Origin: Calditrichaceae bacterium
GTDB lineage: Bacteria > Calditrichota > Calditrichia > RBG-13-44-9 > J075
DNA length: 43,505 nt
Direction of reading: 5' to 3'
Assembly: GCA_013360445.1 (NCBI GenBank)
Contig: JABWBP010000040.1
Span: 1 to 43,505 of the forward strand
Positions within the stretch are counted from its first letter, which is position 1; every line of letters begins with the position of its first letter. Made by a program: the position numbers and the translations under genes. This document shows, one piece after another, positions 1 through 8,031 of this stretch. The notes under the pieces are model-generated. The model saw nothing but the letters and a program-made list of their open reading frames with translations, did not search any database and had not been told where the DNA came from.

Positions 1-42
1 CGCCTGAAATTCCTCCTGATCTTCACAAAAATCAGCACTGTT

Positions 43-68
43 TTCTTTGCGTCTTAGCGTCTTTGCGG
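43..68. repeat. Periodic stutter sequence (tttgcgtc word)
   Basis: The word tttgcgtc/tagcgtc is repeated imperfectly here. A related form, catttgcgtcatttgcg, recurs near 5944-5992. No gene overlaps it. It is one of several unrelated periodic words found between genes in this window. Confidence 0.5.
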
Positions 69-153
69 TTAAAAATACCTAAGGTTAACGGGAATGCGGA
101 GCGCCGGGAGAAGTGCCGGAATCTCATGGGCGCAAAGTCTTAAAGTAGAATAT

Positions 154-231
154 AAACCTCAAAGGTTTTCAAAGCTTTTGAGGTTTGAAGTTCAGTAAAA
201 GACCTCAAAGGTTTTCAAAACCTTTGAGGTC
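154..231. repeat. Two copies of a long palindrome 3' of the TPR gene
   Basis: Two hairpins share the core acctcaaaggtttt. The first, 154-186, has G-U pairs and a one-base change. The second, 201-231, is a perfect 15-bp palindrome around one central base. They lie just beyond the stop of the leftward TPR gene, where they could help end transcription. The two copies suggest a dispersed repeat rather than a dedicated terminator; there is no clear U-tract. Confidence 0.6.
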
Positions 232-249
232 TAAAACCTGGGAGAGGGA

Positions 250-924
250 TTACAATTCCAGGCTTTGCAACAATACTTCCGCGCGGTTTTTCAAGGCAGG
301 ATTATTATAGTCTTTGATGACTTTGTCGGATAATTCTTTCGCCTTTTGCAAGTTGCCGGCTTCCCGGTAAGCCTGGGCGGCGCTGTAAAAATAATCCGCG
401 GCCATGGGGAACATGGGATCGATGGTCGCAGCCTTTTCGTAGTTTTTCGCCGCTTCCGCGTAATTCTTTTCGCCCATCAAACAATCGGCGTAGCCGGCGT
501 AAGCTGCCTGGGTCATAATATTTTTGCCCGCGTACCCGTCGGTAACCGCTTTGAAATACTTTTTTGCCTGGGTGAAATCGTTGTCTTCCCAATAAAATTT
601 CGCCAGGAAGAAAGCCGCCTCTCCCGCGGCGTGTGTGCCGTTGTAGCGCTCCACGATCTCGGTAAAGGTCGCCATGCCATTCTCTTTGTCGCCGTTGCGG
701 ATCTGTTCCTGGCCGGTGGAGAGCAAGGAAAGGGCTTCTTTCTGGGCGCTTTTTTGAGAGTTCAGGTAGAACCAGACCAACGCCGCCGCCGCAATCACCC
801 CCAAAACGCCGTAAACAAGCTGCCGGGAATGGTCTTCCAGAAAGGATTTTGCTTTCATGGTGGCCAGCACGAACTGGTCCTGCTTCAATTCCCGTTTGGT
901 GTACTTCTTCTTCGCCTTTAACAT
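250..924 (-). CDS. Membrane-anchored tetratricopeptide (TPR) protein
   Basis: This 224-residue protein has a basic N-terminal tail, one hydrophobic segment at about residues 36-54, and then a helical domain of TPR-like pairs (NGDKENGMATFTEIV, NDFTQAKKYFKAV, KNYAEAAKNYEKA, GNLQKAKELSDKV). The arrangement resembles YfgM/YbgF-type proteins: a single anchor with a periplasmic TPR domain used as a protein-protein scaffold, often near the envelope-assembly machinery. The start at 924 has an AGGAGA Shine-Dalgarno about nine bases upstream. It lies 45 bases downstream of the tRNA-Arg gene on the same strand and could share its transcription. The partner protein is unknown. Confidence 0.8.
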   Translation of the reverse strand: MLKAKKKYTKRELKQDQFVLATMKAKSFLEDHSRQLVYGVLGVIAAAALVWFYLNSQKSAQKEALSLLSTGQEQIRNGDKENGMATFTEIVERYNGTHAAGEAAFFLAKFYWEDNDFTQAKKYFKAVTDGYAGKNIMTQAAYAGYADCLMGEKNYAEAAKNYEKAATIDPMFPMAADYFYSAAQAYREAGNLQKAKELSDKVIKDYNNPALKNRAEVLLQSLEL

Positions 925-969
925 GTCATTTCATCTCCTGCCCGAAGCATTTTCATCAATAAGTATGGG

Positions 970-1043
970 TGCCCCCTGCAGGACTCGAACCTGCGACCCC
1001 CGGATTAGGAATCCGATGCTCTATCCGCCTGAGCTAAGGGGGC
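970..1043 (-). tRNA. tRNA-Arg (anticodon CCU)
   Basis: The minus strand folds into a standard cloverleaf. The acceptor stem is GCCCCCT/AGGGGGC, the D stem GCTC/GAGC, the anticodon stem TCGGA/TCCGG with loop TTCCTAA, the variable loop is five bases, and the T stem is GCAGG/CCTGC with loop TTCGAGT. The anticodon is CCT, reading the rare arginine codon AGG. The discriminator base is A; the following bases are CCC, so the CCA end is not encoded and must be added. Confidence 0.97.
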
Positions 1044-1472
1044 TTCCCGCTATTATTTCAAAGCTGCAAAATTTAAACGGATCGGGTAAGTAATGCAATA
1101 TCAAATATAATTTGAGGGTTGAAATTAAAAGAAAATCCCGCCGGTCGAGAAAGTAAGAGGGGGCTGGTGGAACATGCCAATCCGCAATAAGCCATCGCTC
1201 GATGCCGAACCGATTTTTTTTGCGGGAGGGTTGCTTAACTATCTATATAATGGTATCTTGGCAAATCTAAACATGAGCAAGATATAATTTATTAATGAGT
1301 TGCTGAAAAAAAGCCGGGAAACTTGCCTCCCCGGAAGTATCCCGGAAAAGAATGTCTTTAAGGGCCTGATTTTCGCTCAAGCAATGAATGCGGGTAGCGG
1401 AAGCTGCGCGATCCACATATCGTAAAAGTGCCCGTTTGCGTTCATCCTGGTTCACTCAAACCGGAGGTCGAT
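1044..1472. other. Intergenic gap between tRNA-Arg and the phosphatase gene
   Basis: No convincing gene. A possible leftward 62-codon GTG-start frame (1267-1455) has protein-like composition but no ribosome site and overlaps the next gene's leader. I do not recognise it and leave it uncalled. Confidence 0.4.
1070..1098 (-). promoter_or_regulatory. Possible sigma70-type promoter for the tRNA
   Basis: On the minus strand TTGCAT (1093-1098) and TAAATT (1070-1075) are separated by 17 bases. The -10 box ends 26 bases before the tRNA 5' end. Both boxes match the consensus at four of six positions. Promoter rules differ in FCB phyla, so this is tentative. Confidence 0.3.
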
Positions 1473-3992
1473 ATGCCCCGCTTTATTGGCCGCTCTGTTA
1501 GAACCGCATTTGTTTGGTTCTTTTTCGGCGCCGGAATGTTTTTAAGCGCCCAAACCAACCTGCCCTACGCGCTGGAATTGGATGATCCCGCCGCGGGCGA
1601 CCAGGATGATATGTGCATCTGGATTCACCCGCAGCCCGCCCAAAGCACCATCATTGCCTCCGATAAAGGCTCGGATAAAGTGATCGTGTATGATCTGCAA
1701 GGGAATACGCTGCAAATTATTCCCCTTCCCAGCGCCTCCCGGAACATCGATGTGCGGTATAATTTCCCTCTTTCCGGCCAGCCGGTTGATATTGTCGGGT
1801 TTGGCATGGATGTAAACCAAATTCTGTTCTATACCGTCGATCCGGCAACGCGAGAACTCAACCCGGCGGGAAGTTTTAGCAGCCAACTGGATGATGTATA
1901 TGGTTTTGCGCTCTACCATAGCCCCTTCGACGGCAAATACTATGCAATGGTAAGCAACAATAGCGGAAGCGGGCAAATAGAGCAGTGGGAGCTGGTCGAT
2001 AACGGCAACGGCGCTATCGCCGGCATTCACAAACGCACCTGGACCAATGGCGCCGGCGGTTTGACCGAGGGCCTTGTCGCCGATGACGAAACCGGGAAAT
2101 TTTACGCCGCAAGCGAGGATCACGCCATCTATAAATATGACGCCGACCCCCTGGATCCCACTCCCTCCCCAACGCTGGTCGCCTCCGTGGGGCAAAACGG
2201 CCTTTCCGCAGACATAGAGGGCATTACCATCTATTATGCGGCCAACGGAGAAGGATATTTGATCGCTTCCAGCCAGGGCAGCGACGATTTTATCATTTAC
2301 CAGCGCAAACCGCCCCACAATTACGTGATGACTTTTACGGTTCAATCCGCAAACGGCACCGACGGCATCGACGTTACCAATGTCAACTTAGGGGGAGTGT
2401 TTTCCGGGGGGTTGTTCCTGGCGCACGACGGAAGCCGGATTCTGGGGGCAAAATTTGCGGATACCGGTTTGCCGCCGGACACCGCCTACTGGAATCCCCG
2501 CAGCGGGGGAATAAGCGGCGCTTCAACGGTCACTTTTGCCGCAATCGGCGATTACGGAGAGGATAACGAGCCTGAGCAGGCGGTAGCCGACCTGATCGAT
2601 ATGCTGGAGGTGGATTTTATCATCACCACGGGGGACAATAGCTACGGCAACGATTTTGACCAGCGAGTGGGGCAGTATTACAGCAATTACATCGGAAATT
2701 ACCAGGGCAACTATGGCAGCGGATCCCCGGTAAACCGCTTTTTCCCCTCCTTAGGGAACCATGACAATTTGACCAACTATTTGGCCTTCTTCACCCTGCC
2801 CGGTGAAAATATTCCCACCAGCAATACCTCCGCGAACGAACGCTATTATGATTTTATTCGCGGGCCAGTGCATTTTTTTGCCATCAATAGCTGCACTGAT
2901 GAGCCGGATGGAATTTCCAGCGCTTCCGCCCAGGCGCAGTGGCTTCAGGCGCAGTTAGCCGCCTCCAACGCCCCCTGGAAGATCGTTCACCTGCACCATC
3001 CCCCTTACTCATCGGGAAAGGATGAAGAAATTATGTGCTGGCCATTCGAAGACTGGGGCGCTTCCGCAGTGCTCGCGGGCCATCACCACTCCTACCAGCG
3101 CATCCACCGCGATGACAATGGCGACGGCGCTATTTTGCCCTATTTTGTTACCGGCCTGGGCGGGGCAGATATCAATAACTTCTCCACTCCTACGGCTCCC
3201 GGCACCATGTTTCAGTATAACGCCGATTATGGAACCATGCTCATTTTCGCCAGCGAGGACAGCATCACCTTTCAATTCTATTCGATCACCAATGGCGGCT
3301 CCCTCATCGACAGCTTCACCATGGCGAAATTTTCTGTTTTGGTAAAAGCGAAGGTTTTTTTAGAGGGACCGTTCGTCTCCAATTCCATGAGCACTTACTT
3401 AAGCAATGCGGGGTTGCTTCCCCTGGGCCAGCCATTCAACGCCGCTCCCTGGAACTATAGCGGAACCGAGAGCGTCAGCAGCGTTCCGGATGGCGTGGTG
3501 GATTGGGTGCTGATAAAACTGCGCAGCGCCGCCAGCGCCGCCAGCGAGGTGGCGGCCCGGGCGGCTTTTTTGAAAAATGACGGCACTCTTATGGATATCG
3601 ACGGCGGCAGCGGGGCGCGTTTTCCGGGACTAACCCCCGGTAATTATTACCTGGTCATTTGCCACCGCAACCATCTTGCGATTATGAGCAACAGCGCTCA
3701 GGCGCTCGACGCCTCCGGCGCCCTCTATGATTTTACCACTGCCCAGGAGCAGGCTTACGGTTTCAACCCTATGAAGGAATTGGCTGGCGGAATATTTGGG
3801 ATGATCGCCGGCGACGGGAACGCGGACGGGGAGATCAATGATGTCGATAAAGACGCAATCTGGCGATTTCAAAACGGCACCGCCTATCACTACAGCAAGT
3901 TCGCTGATTTTAATTTTGACGGCGGCATCGATGTGCTGGATATGAATCTGAAATGGCGCCCCAATCTCAACCGCTCCACCCAGGTGCCATAG
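1473..3992 (+). CDS. Secreted phytase-like propeller fused to purple-acid-phosphatase-like domain and dockerin-like tail
   Basis: This 839-residue exported protein starts at 1473 behind GGAGG (1463-1467); an upstream in-frame GTG at 1428 is unlikely. After a signal peptide (about residues 1-26), residues ~30-335 match the beta-propeller 3-phytase family, with DDMCIWIHP, SDKGSDKVIVYDL and GLVADDETGKFYAASED. Residues ~353-620 are a calcineurin-like/purple acid phosphatase domain with metal motifs GDYGEDN, GDNSYG, GNHDN, HLHHPPYSSG and AGHHHSYQR. The last ~60 residues hold two D/N-rich EF-hand-like loops (GDGNADGEINDVD and DFNFDGGIDVLD), as in dockerin modules. Both catalytic domains hydrolyse phosphate monoesters, so scavenging of phytate or organic phosphate outside the cell is likely (inference). 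It appears monocistronic. Confidence 0.88.
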   Translation: MPRFIGRSVRTAFVWFFFGAGMFLSAQTNLPYALELDDPAAGDQDDMCIWIHPQPAQSTIIASDKGSDKVIVYDLQGNTLQIIPLPSASRNIDVRYNFPLSGQPVDIVGFGMDVNQILFYTVDPATRELNPAGSFSSQLDDVYGFALYHSPFDGKYYAMVSNNSGSGQIEQWELVDNGNGAIAGIHKRTWTNGAGGLTEGLVADDETGKFYAASEDHAIYKYDADPLDPTPSPTLVASVGQNGLSADIEGITIYYAANGEGYLIASSQGSDDFIIYQRKPPHNYVMTFTVQSANGTDGIDVTNVNLGGVFSGGLFLAHDGSRILGAKFADTGLPPDTAYWNPRSGGISGASTVTFAAIGDYGEDNEPEQAVADLIDMLEVDFIITTGDNSYGNDFDQRVGQYYSNYIGNYQGNYGSGSPVNRFFPSLGNHDNLTNYLAFFTLPGENIPTSNTSANERYYDFIRGPVHFFAINSCTDEPDGISSASAQAQWLQAQLAASNAPWKIVHLHHPPYSSGKDEEIMCWPFEDWGASAVLAGHHHSYQRIHRDDNGDGAILPYFVTGLGGADINNFSTPTAPGTMFQYNADYGTMLIFASEDSITFQFYSITNGGSLIDSFTMAKFSVLVKAKVFLEGPFVSNSMSTYLSNAGLLPLGQPFNAAPWNYSGTESVSSVPDGVVDWVLIKLRSAASAASEVAARAAFLKNDGTLMDIDGGSGARFPGLTPGNYYLVICHRNHLAIMSNSAQALDASGALYDFTTAQEQAYGFNPMKELAGGIFGMIAGDGNADGEINDVDKDAIWRFQNGTAYHYSKFADFNFDGGIDVLDMNLKWRPNLNRSTQVP

Positions 3993-4045
3993 CATTCGAT
4001 TGGCGCAGCGGCACTATATTTCATTCCCAACTCCTCAAAATAAAA

Positions 4046-4081
4046 CACCCGCCCGGGTATTTGTATCATCCCGGGCGGGTG
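4046..4081 (-). terminator. Rho-independent terminator (leftward)
   Basis: A perfect 12-bp stem (4046-4057 with 4070-4081) surrounds a 12-base loop. On the minus strand the stem is followed by TTTTATTTTG. It sits 24 bases past the stop of the leftward 4105-4476 gene. The plus strand has no U-tract, so it serves the minus strand mainly. Confidence 0.8.
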
Positions 4082-4104
4082 CCGGCGGGGAATGTCACGA
4101 TTAT

Positions 4105-4476
4105 TTATTTCGCCGCGTTCCGATCCCGTAAAAGCGTGAACAACTCTTCCCCATCCTTATAATCTTTCTTCTCGATCTTCGACAGCCATTCGGCGTGTTG
4201 GATGTAGGCCACCGCCAGGCGCGCCTTCTCGCGAATAATCTCCGAACGGCTGTTGTTCGCCAGGCGAATCAACTGGCCGACGACTTCATAATTGTATTGA
4301 TCCGGGTAGAACATCTGATATTTGACCACCTGGAAAATGGCCGACTCGATCATACCGGTGTTACCCGATTTCAACGCCGCCAGGTAATTCTGCGGAGCTT
4401 TTTCCACCACCGCCTTGCTTTGAGCGAACGCGCCCAGGGAAAGGGCGGCAACCAGTGTAATGATCAATGATTTCAT
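4105..4476 (-). CDS. Small exported protein of unknown function
   Basis: This 123-residue protein has a clear signal peptide (residues 1-18, cut after LSLGAFAQ). The mature part of about 105 residues is helical: SGNTGMIESAIFQVVKYQ and SEIIREKARLAVAYIQ look like HEAT/ARM-style helix pairs. The start is set by AAGGAG nine bases upstream. It has its own terminator (4046-4081) and runs divergently from hypA. I do not recognise the family. A periplasmic helical-repeat scaffold is the most that can be said. Confidence 0.7.
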   Translation of the reverse strand: MKSLIITLVAALSLGAFAQSKAVVEKAPQNYLAALKSGNTGMIESAIFQVVKYQMFYPDQYNYEVVGQLIRLANNSRSEIIREKARLAVAYIQHAEWLSKIEKKDYKDGEELFTLLRDRNAAK

Positions 4477-4678
4477 GACATTCTCCTTTTTGTTATCCGG
4501 TTATAGCTTACGGCGGGGATGATGGAAGAGATGTCATGCAAGGGTAAAGGGTTGTCAAAAAATGTCATAAAGCCCGGAGGCGCTCCGCCGCCTCCCGAAC
4601 CCGCCCTGCGATTTATTTTCCGAATGGAATTTTTGAGAGCAAGCGGCTTATATTGAACCTTCGATAACGGGATCAGCC

Positions 4679-5020
4679 ATGCACGAAATGTCGATTGCGC
4701 AGAATATTTTGGAGATCGTGGAAAGCGCCTTGAGCGAAAACCCCGGCAGCCGCTTGAAAAAAGTAGTGGTCAAAGCGGGGGAATTGGTAGCGGTGGTGCC
4801 GGAGTCCCTGCAATTCTGCTACCAGGCCATCACGGCGGGAACGCCCCTGGAAGGCTCGGAACTGCAGATCGAAGTGATCCCGGTGCGGGCGCGCTGCGAG
4901 AGCTGCGGCAGGGAGTTCCGGATCGAATCTTTCTTTTTCCTGTGTCCCCAATGCGAGAGTGCGCAGGTAAAAGTGCTCAGCGGCCAGGAGCTGCAGGTGA
5001 GCGAGCTGGAAGTGGAGTGA
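4679..5020 (+). CDS. hypA: Hydrogenase/urease nickel incorporation protein HypA
   Basis: This 113-residue protein is the usual HypA length. HypA delivers nickel to [NiFe]-hydrogenase precursors, together with HypB. The invariant N-terminal MHE (His2 is the nickel ligand) and the zinc-finger cysteines C73, C76, C89 and C92 (CESC, CPQC) are intact. It stands alone: no hypB-F, hydrogenase or urease gene lies in the window, so its client is elsewhere in the genome. The last ~133 bases of the gene plus ~16 bases of 3' flank recur near-identically, inverted, at 32524-32673. Confidence 0.95.
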   Translation: MHEMSIAQNILEIVESALSENPGSRLKKVVVKAGELVAVVPESLQFCYQAITAGTPLEGSELQIEVIPVRARCESCGREFRIESFFFLCPQCESAQVKVLSGQELQVSELEVE

Positions 5021-5158
5021 GTTTTAAAAGCGCCCGGGGAAGCTCTGCTTCCTGCCAAAACAACTCTCAAAGACCCACTACCCGGGCATTCCGGTGATCA
5101 TGCGCCCCGGCCTGTCTCGACATTCCCCCAGCACTACCGCGATTTTTTTATGGTGGAT

Positions 5159-5911
5159 TCATTCCACCACCACCCCCACGGGGCAATGATCCGCCCCCTG
5201 CACCTCCGGCAGAATGAACGCCTGCTGCAAACGCGGGCGCAGGCTCGAAGAGATGCAGAAATAGTCGATCCGCCACCCCACGTTCTTTTCCCGCGCCCGG
5301 CCCAGGTAGCTCCACCAGGTGTAGTGCCCGCCTTCGGTTACGAATTCCCGAAAAGTATCAATAAAACCTGCCTGGATGATGCGCTCGAACCCGGCGCGTT
5401 CCTCGTCGGTGAACCCGGCGTTGCGGCGGTTGCTTTTGGGATTGGCGAGATCGATTTCTTTGTGCGCCACGTTCAGGTCGCCGCAGAAGACCAGGGGCTT
5501 TTGCGCTTCTAATTTTTTCAGGAAATTCAGGAAATCTTTATCCCATTGCTGGCGGTACTCCAGGCGGGTGAGGCCGCGCTGGGCGTTGGGGGTATAGACG
5601 TTTACCAGGAAGAAATCATCGAATTCCAGGGTGATCAACCGCCCTTCCCGGTCGTGTTCCGCAATGCCCATGCCGTAGCGCACCCCGCGGGGCGCGATTT
5701 TGCTGAAAACCGCCACGCCGGCGTAGCCTTTCTTCTCCGCCGCGCTCCAGTAAGCGTGGTAATTTTGCGGAAATTGCTCATCCACCTGCTCGGGATGGGC
5801 TTTGGTTTCCTGAAGGCAGAAAATATCCGGGTCGGCGTTTTGCCAGAAATCCATAAACCCGCGTTTCAAAATTGCCCGCAGGCCGTTCACGTTCCAGGAG
5901 ATCAGTTTCAT
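5159..5911 (-). CDS. xth: Exodeoxyribonuclease III (AP endonuclease)
   Basis: This 250-residue enzyme of the ExoIII/ExoA branch of the endonuclease/exonuclease/phosphatase family cleaves 5' of abasic sites and removes 3' blocks in base-excision repair. Motifs run in order: SWNVNGLRA, LQETK (metal ligand E35), YTPNA, GDLN (D145, N147), GWRIDYF and ADHCPV (H242). The normal SDH is ADH here, with Asp-His kept. The length is typical and the gene appears intact. It converges with hypA across about 140 bases holding no evident feature. Confidence 0.95.
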   Translation of the reverse strand: MKLISWNVNGLRAILKRGFMDFWQNADPDIFCLQETKAHPEQVDEQFPQNYHAYWSAAEKKGYAGVAVFSKIAPRGVRYGMGIAEHDREGRLITLEFDDFFLVNVYTPNAQRGLTRLEYRQQWDKDFLNFLKKLEAQKPLVFCGDLNVAHKEIDLANPKSNRRNAGFTDEERAGFERIIQAGFIDTFREFVTEGGHYTWWSYLGRAREKNVGWRIDYFCISSSLRPRLQQAFILPEVQGADHCPVGVVVE

Positions 5912-6367
5912 ATAGACTATCCGTGGTTTAGAGAGGTCGTTAATGTCATTTGCTTTGCGTCATTTGCGATGCGTCATTTATTGTCATTTGCTTGCCCCTG
6001 TTTCCGAAGGAACTGCTTTATGGAGGGCTGCGCGTCATTGGTGGCCATTTTAAACTCGCAACCCGAAACTCAAAACTCGAAACTCGAAACTCAAAAACTC
6101 CCCCCTTAAATTTTATTTATCAGATTTGTGATTTAGTTTTTCAACCTCAAAATAGAATACTGTAAACTGATTTGCAAGAGCTAAGGATGGCTTTTTCGGG
6201 GTATTGCGGCCGGGCGTGAAGGCAGTCTGGAAGGGAAGCAGGTGAATATTCTTCCGCAAAAATTCAGCGGCTGCCCGCGCCCGCCGGCACCCCAGACAGG
6301 ATTTGCCCCCGGTATAGAAAACAAGGATTCGTTTTCGTTCCCTGCACAACCATTGAAGGGATTCAGG
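5912..6367. other. Intergenic gap with stutter repeats
   Basis: Apart from the two periodic tracts at 5939-5993 and 6051-6100, I see no gene in this gap. The plus-strand frame of the following response regulator is open back to 6242. That extension lacks a ribosome site and reads as low-complexity sequence, so the later start is preferred. Confidence 0.5.
5939..6100. repeat. Two stutter tracts (catttgcgt and aaactcg words)
   Basis: At 5939-5993 the word catttgc/gcgtcattt is repeated imperfectly. At 6051-6100 the word aaactcg/aaactca is repeated six or so times. The second word recurs reverse-complemented at 40614-40650 after the degenerate HtrA gene. The two tracts are separated by about 57 bases without a gene. 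Confidence 0.6.
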
Positions 6368-6832
6368 ATGCAAAAGGAGTTTCAATTGTTGGATGAGCAG
6401 GCCGTGACCATCATTTTGGCGGAGGATAACGCCGGCCACGCCCGCCTGATCGAAAAAAACCTGCGGCGGGCCAATTTCGCCAACCGGATCATCAAGTTTG
6501 AAGACGGCCAGCAACTGGTAAATTGCCTTTTCGGAGATGCGAGCTATAAACCGGGGTACTGCCCGCCGGCCATGCTAATCTTATTGGATCTCAACCTGCC
6601 CGGTTTGAACGGCTACCAGGTTCTGGAACGCATGAAAAACGACCGGCGCACACGCCACGTGCCGGTGGTAATTCTGACCACCACGGAAGACCCCCAGGAA
6701 ATCGCCAGATGCTACGAATTGGGTTGCAATATCTACATCACCAAACCGGTGGAATATGACCAATTCTGCGAGGCGATCCGGAAATTGGGGGATTTTCTTT
6801 CCATCGTGAAAATCCCGGAGATGGATGAGTGA
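6368..6832 (+). CDS. Stand-alone response regulator (CheY/Rcp1-like)
   Basis: This 154-residue protein is a single receiver domain with no output domain. The acidic pocket is AEDN (E19, D20), the phospho-acceptor is D74 in LLDLNLPG, and the conserved lysine is in YITKP. The spacing and the insert between helix 1 and strand 3 are like Rcp1-type regulators that partner phytochrome-type kinases. The chosen ATG at 6368 follows a weak purine-rich stretch (gaaggg, 6355-6360); the open frame begins earlier. It is first of three co-directional signalling genes. A role as phosphate shuttle between the two downstream kinases is inferred. Confidence 0.85.
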   Translation: MQKEFQLLDEQAVTIILAEDNAGHARLIEKNLRRANFANRIIKFEDGQQLVNCLFGDASYKPGYCPPAMLILLDLNLPGLNGYQVLERMKNDRRTRHVPVVILTTTEDPQEIARCYELGCNIYITKPVEYDQFCEAIRKLGDFLSIVKIPEMDE

Positions 6833-6927
6833 GGGGTTTGGCGGTTCTGTTATCCCGGAATGGCAGCAATCGGATTTCTGTTGAGAAGATAGATATTTGA
6901 AACCTTAATTCATTTGAAACGCCCGCT

Positions 6928-8031
6928 ATGAAAGAAACCGGCAGCTTCAAAATTCTCTACATGGAAGACGATCCCGGCCTGGGGAGACTGTTCCAGAAGC
7001 GGCTATCCCGTTTGGGGCACCGGGTAACCCTTGCCGCGGACGGCGGAGAAGGCCTGGCCCGTTACCATGAGTATTCCTTTGACGTGCTGGTAATCGATTA
7101 CCAGATGCCGGTGTTAGACGGCTTGCAGGTGCTGCGTAAATTGGGCGAAAACGGCTCCCTGCCGCCGGTCATCATGCTTACCGGGGCCGGTACGGAAGAA
7201 ATCGCCGTGGAGGCGATGAAAATAGGGGCGACGGATTACATCGTCAAAGACGTGGATAATAAGTATTTCGAGGTGCTGCCCCTGGTGATCAAAGATGCGG
7301 TGCAACGGTATCGCTTTGAAGAAGAAAAGCGCCGCATGCAGAAAGAGTTGGAGCGCAGCAACAAAGAATTGCAGCAATTTGCCTACGTGGTATCGCACGA
7401 CCTGAAAGAGCCGCTGCAAACCATTCGCGGCTTTGCCAAATTCTTAGAAGAAAATTACCACCAGCAATTGGATGACCAGGCCAACGAATTCATCGGCTAC
7501 ATCATCGATGGAACCAAACGCATGGAGCGCCTGGTAAACGGGCTGCTGGATTACTCCCGGGTGCGCTTCAAGAAAACCGAGCCGGAGCCGGTGGACTGCA
7601 ACGTGTTAGTGGAGCAGGTGAAGCAGGATTTGAAGGGCATTATAGATTCCCGGAAAGCCCGGGTCACCCACGATCCCCTGCCCACGGTATTGGGAGACGA
7701 GCGGTTGCTGCTGCGGCTCTTTTTGAACCTGATCGACAACGCCCTGAAATACTGCAAAGACCGCCCTCCGGAAGTGCACGTGCGCGCGGAAGCGAAGAAG
7801 GATTTCTGGCAATTCAGCATCAAGGATAACGGCATCGGGATCGACCCCCGCCACGTAGAGCGGATTTTTGTGATCTTTCAACGCCTGCATCCCCGCAAGG
7901 AGTTCAACGGAGACGGGCTGGGGCTGGCGATCTGCAAAAAAATCGTGGAAATCCATAAAGGGGACATCTGGGTGGAATCCGAGCCTGGCCAGGGTTCCAC
8001 GTTTTATTTCACGATTCCCGGGGGGGAGTAA
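6928..8031 (+). CDS. Receiver-histidine kinase hybrid (REC-HisKA-HATPase)
   Basis: This 367-residue soluble protein has an N-terminal receiver domain (residues ~7-125; phospho-acceptor D57, lysine K107), a coiled linker, a HisKA dimerisation domain with FAYVVSHDLKEPL (H157) and a HATPase with N box (NLIDNALKY), G1 (DNGIGI) and G2 (GDGLGLAICKK). The phytochrome-kinase-like H box and lack of membrane segments suggest that the input is phosphorylation of its own receiver. Its TAA stop overlaps the next gene's ATG (8029-8033), so the two kinases are probably translationally coupled. Confidence 0.92.
   Translation: MKETGSFKILYMEDDPGLGRLFQKRLSRLGHRVTLAADGGEGLARYHEYSFDVLVIDYQMPVLDGLQVLRKLGENGSLPPVIMLTGAGTEEIAVEAMKIGATDYIVKDVDNKYFEVLPLVIKDAVQRYRFEEEKRRMQKELERSNKELQQFAYVVSHDLKEPLQTIRGFAKFLEENYHQQLDDQANEFIGYIIDGTKRMERLVNGLLDYSRVRFKKTEPEPVDCNVLVEQVKQDLKGIIDSRKARVTHDPLPTVLGDERLLLRLFLNLIDNALKYCKDRPPEVHVRAEAKKDFWQFSIKDNGIGIDPRHVERIFVIFQRLHPRKEFNGDGLGLAICKKIVEIHKGDIWVESEPGQGSTFYFTIPGGE

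Noticed and set aside
1267-1455. 62-codon leftward gene
   Set aside because: GTG start without a ribosome site, overlapping the phosphatase leader, and no recognisable product.
4679-5020. Hydrogenase gene cluster
   Set aside because: Only hypA is present; no structural or other maturation genes are nearby.
6242-6367. N-terminal extension of the response regulator
   Set aside because: No ribosome site and no similarity to receiver domains; the domain begins after the ATG at 6368.
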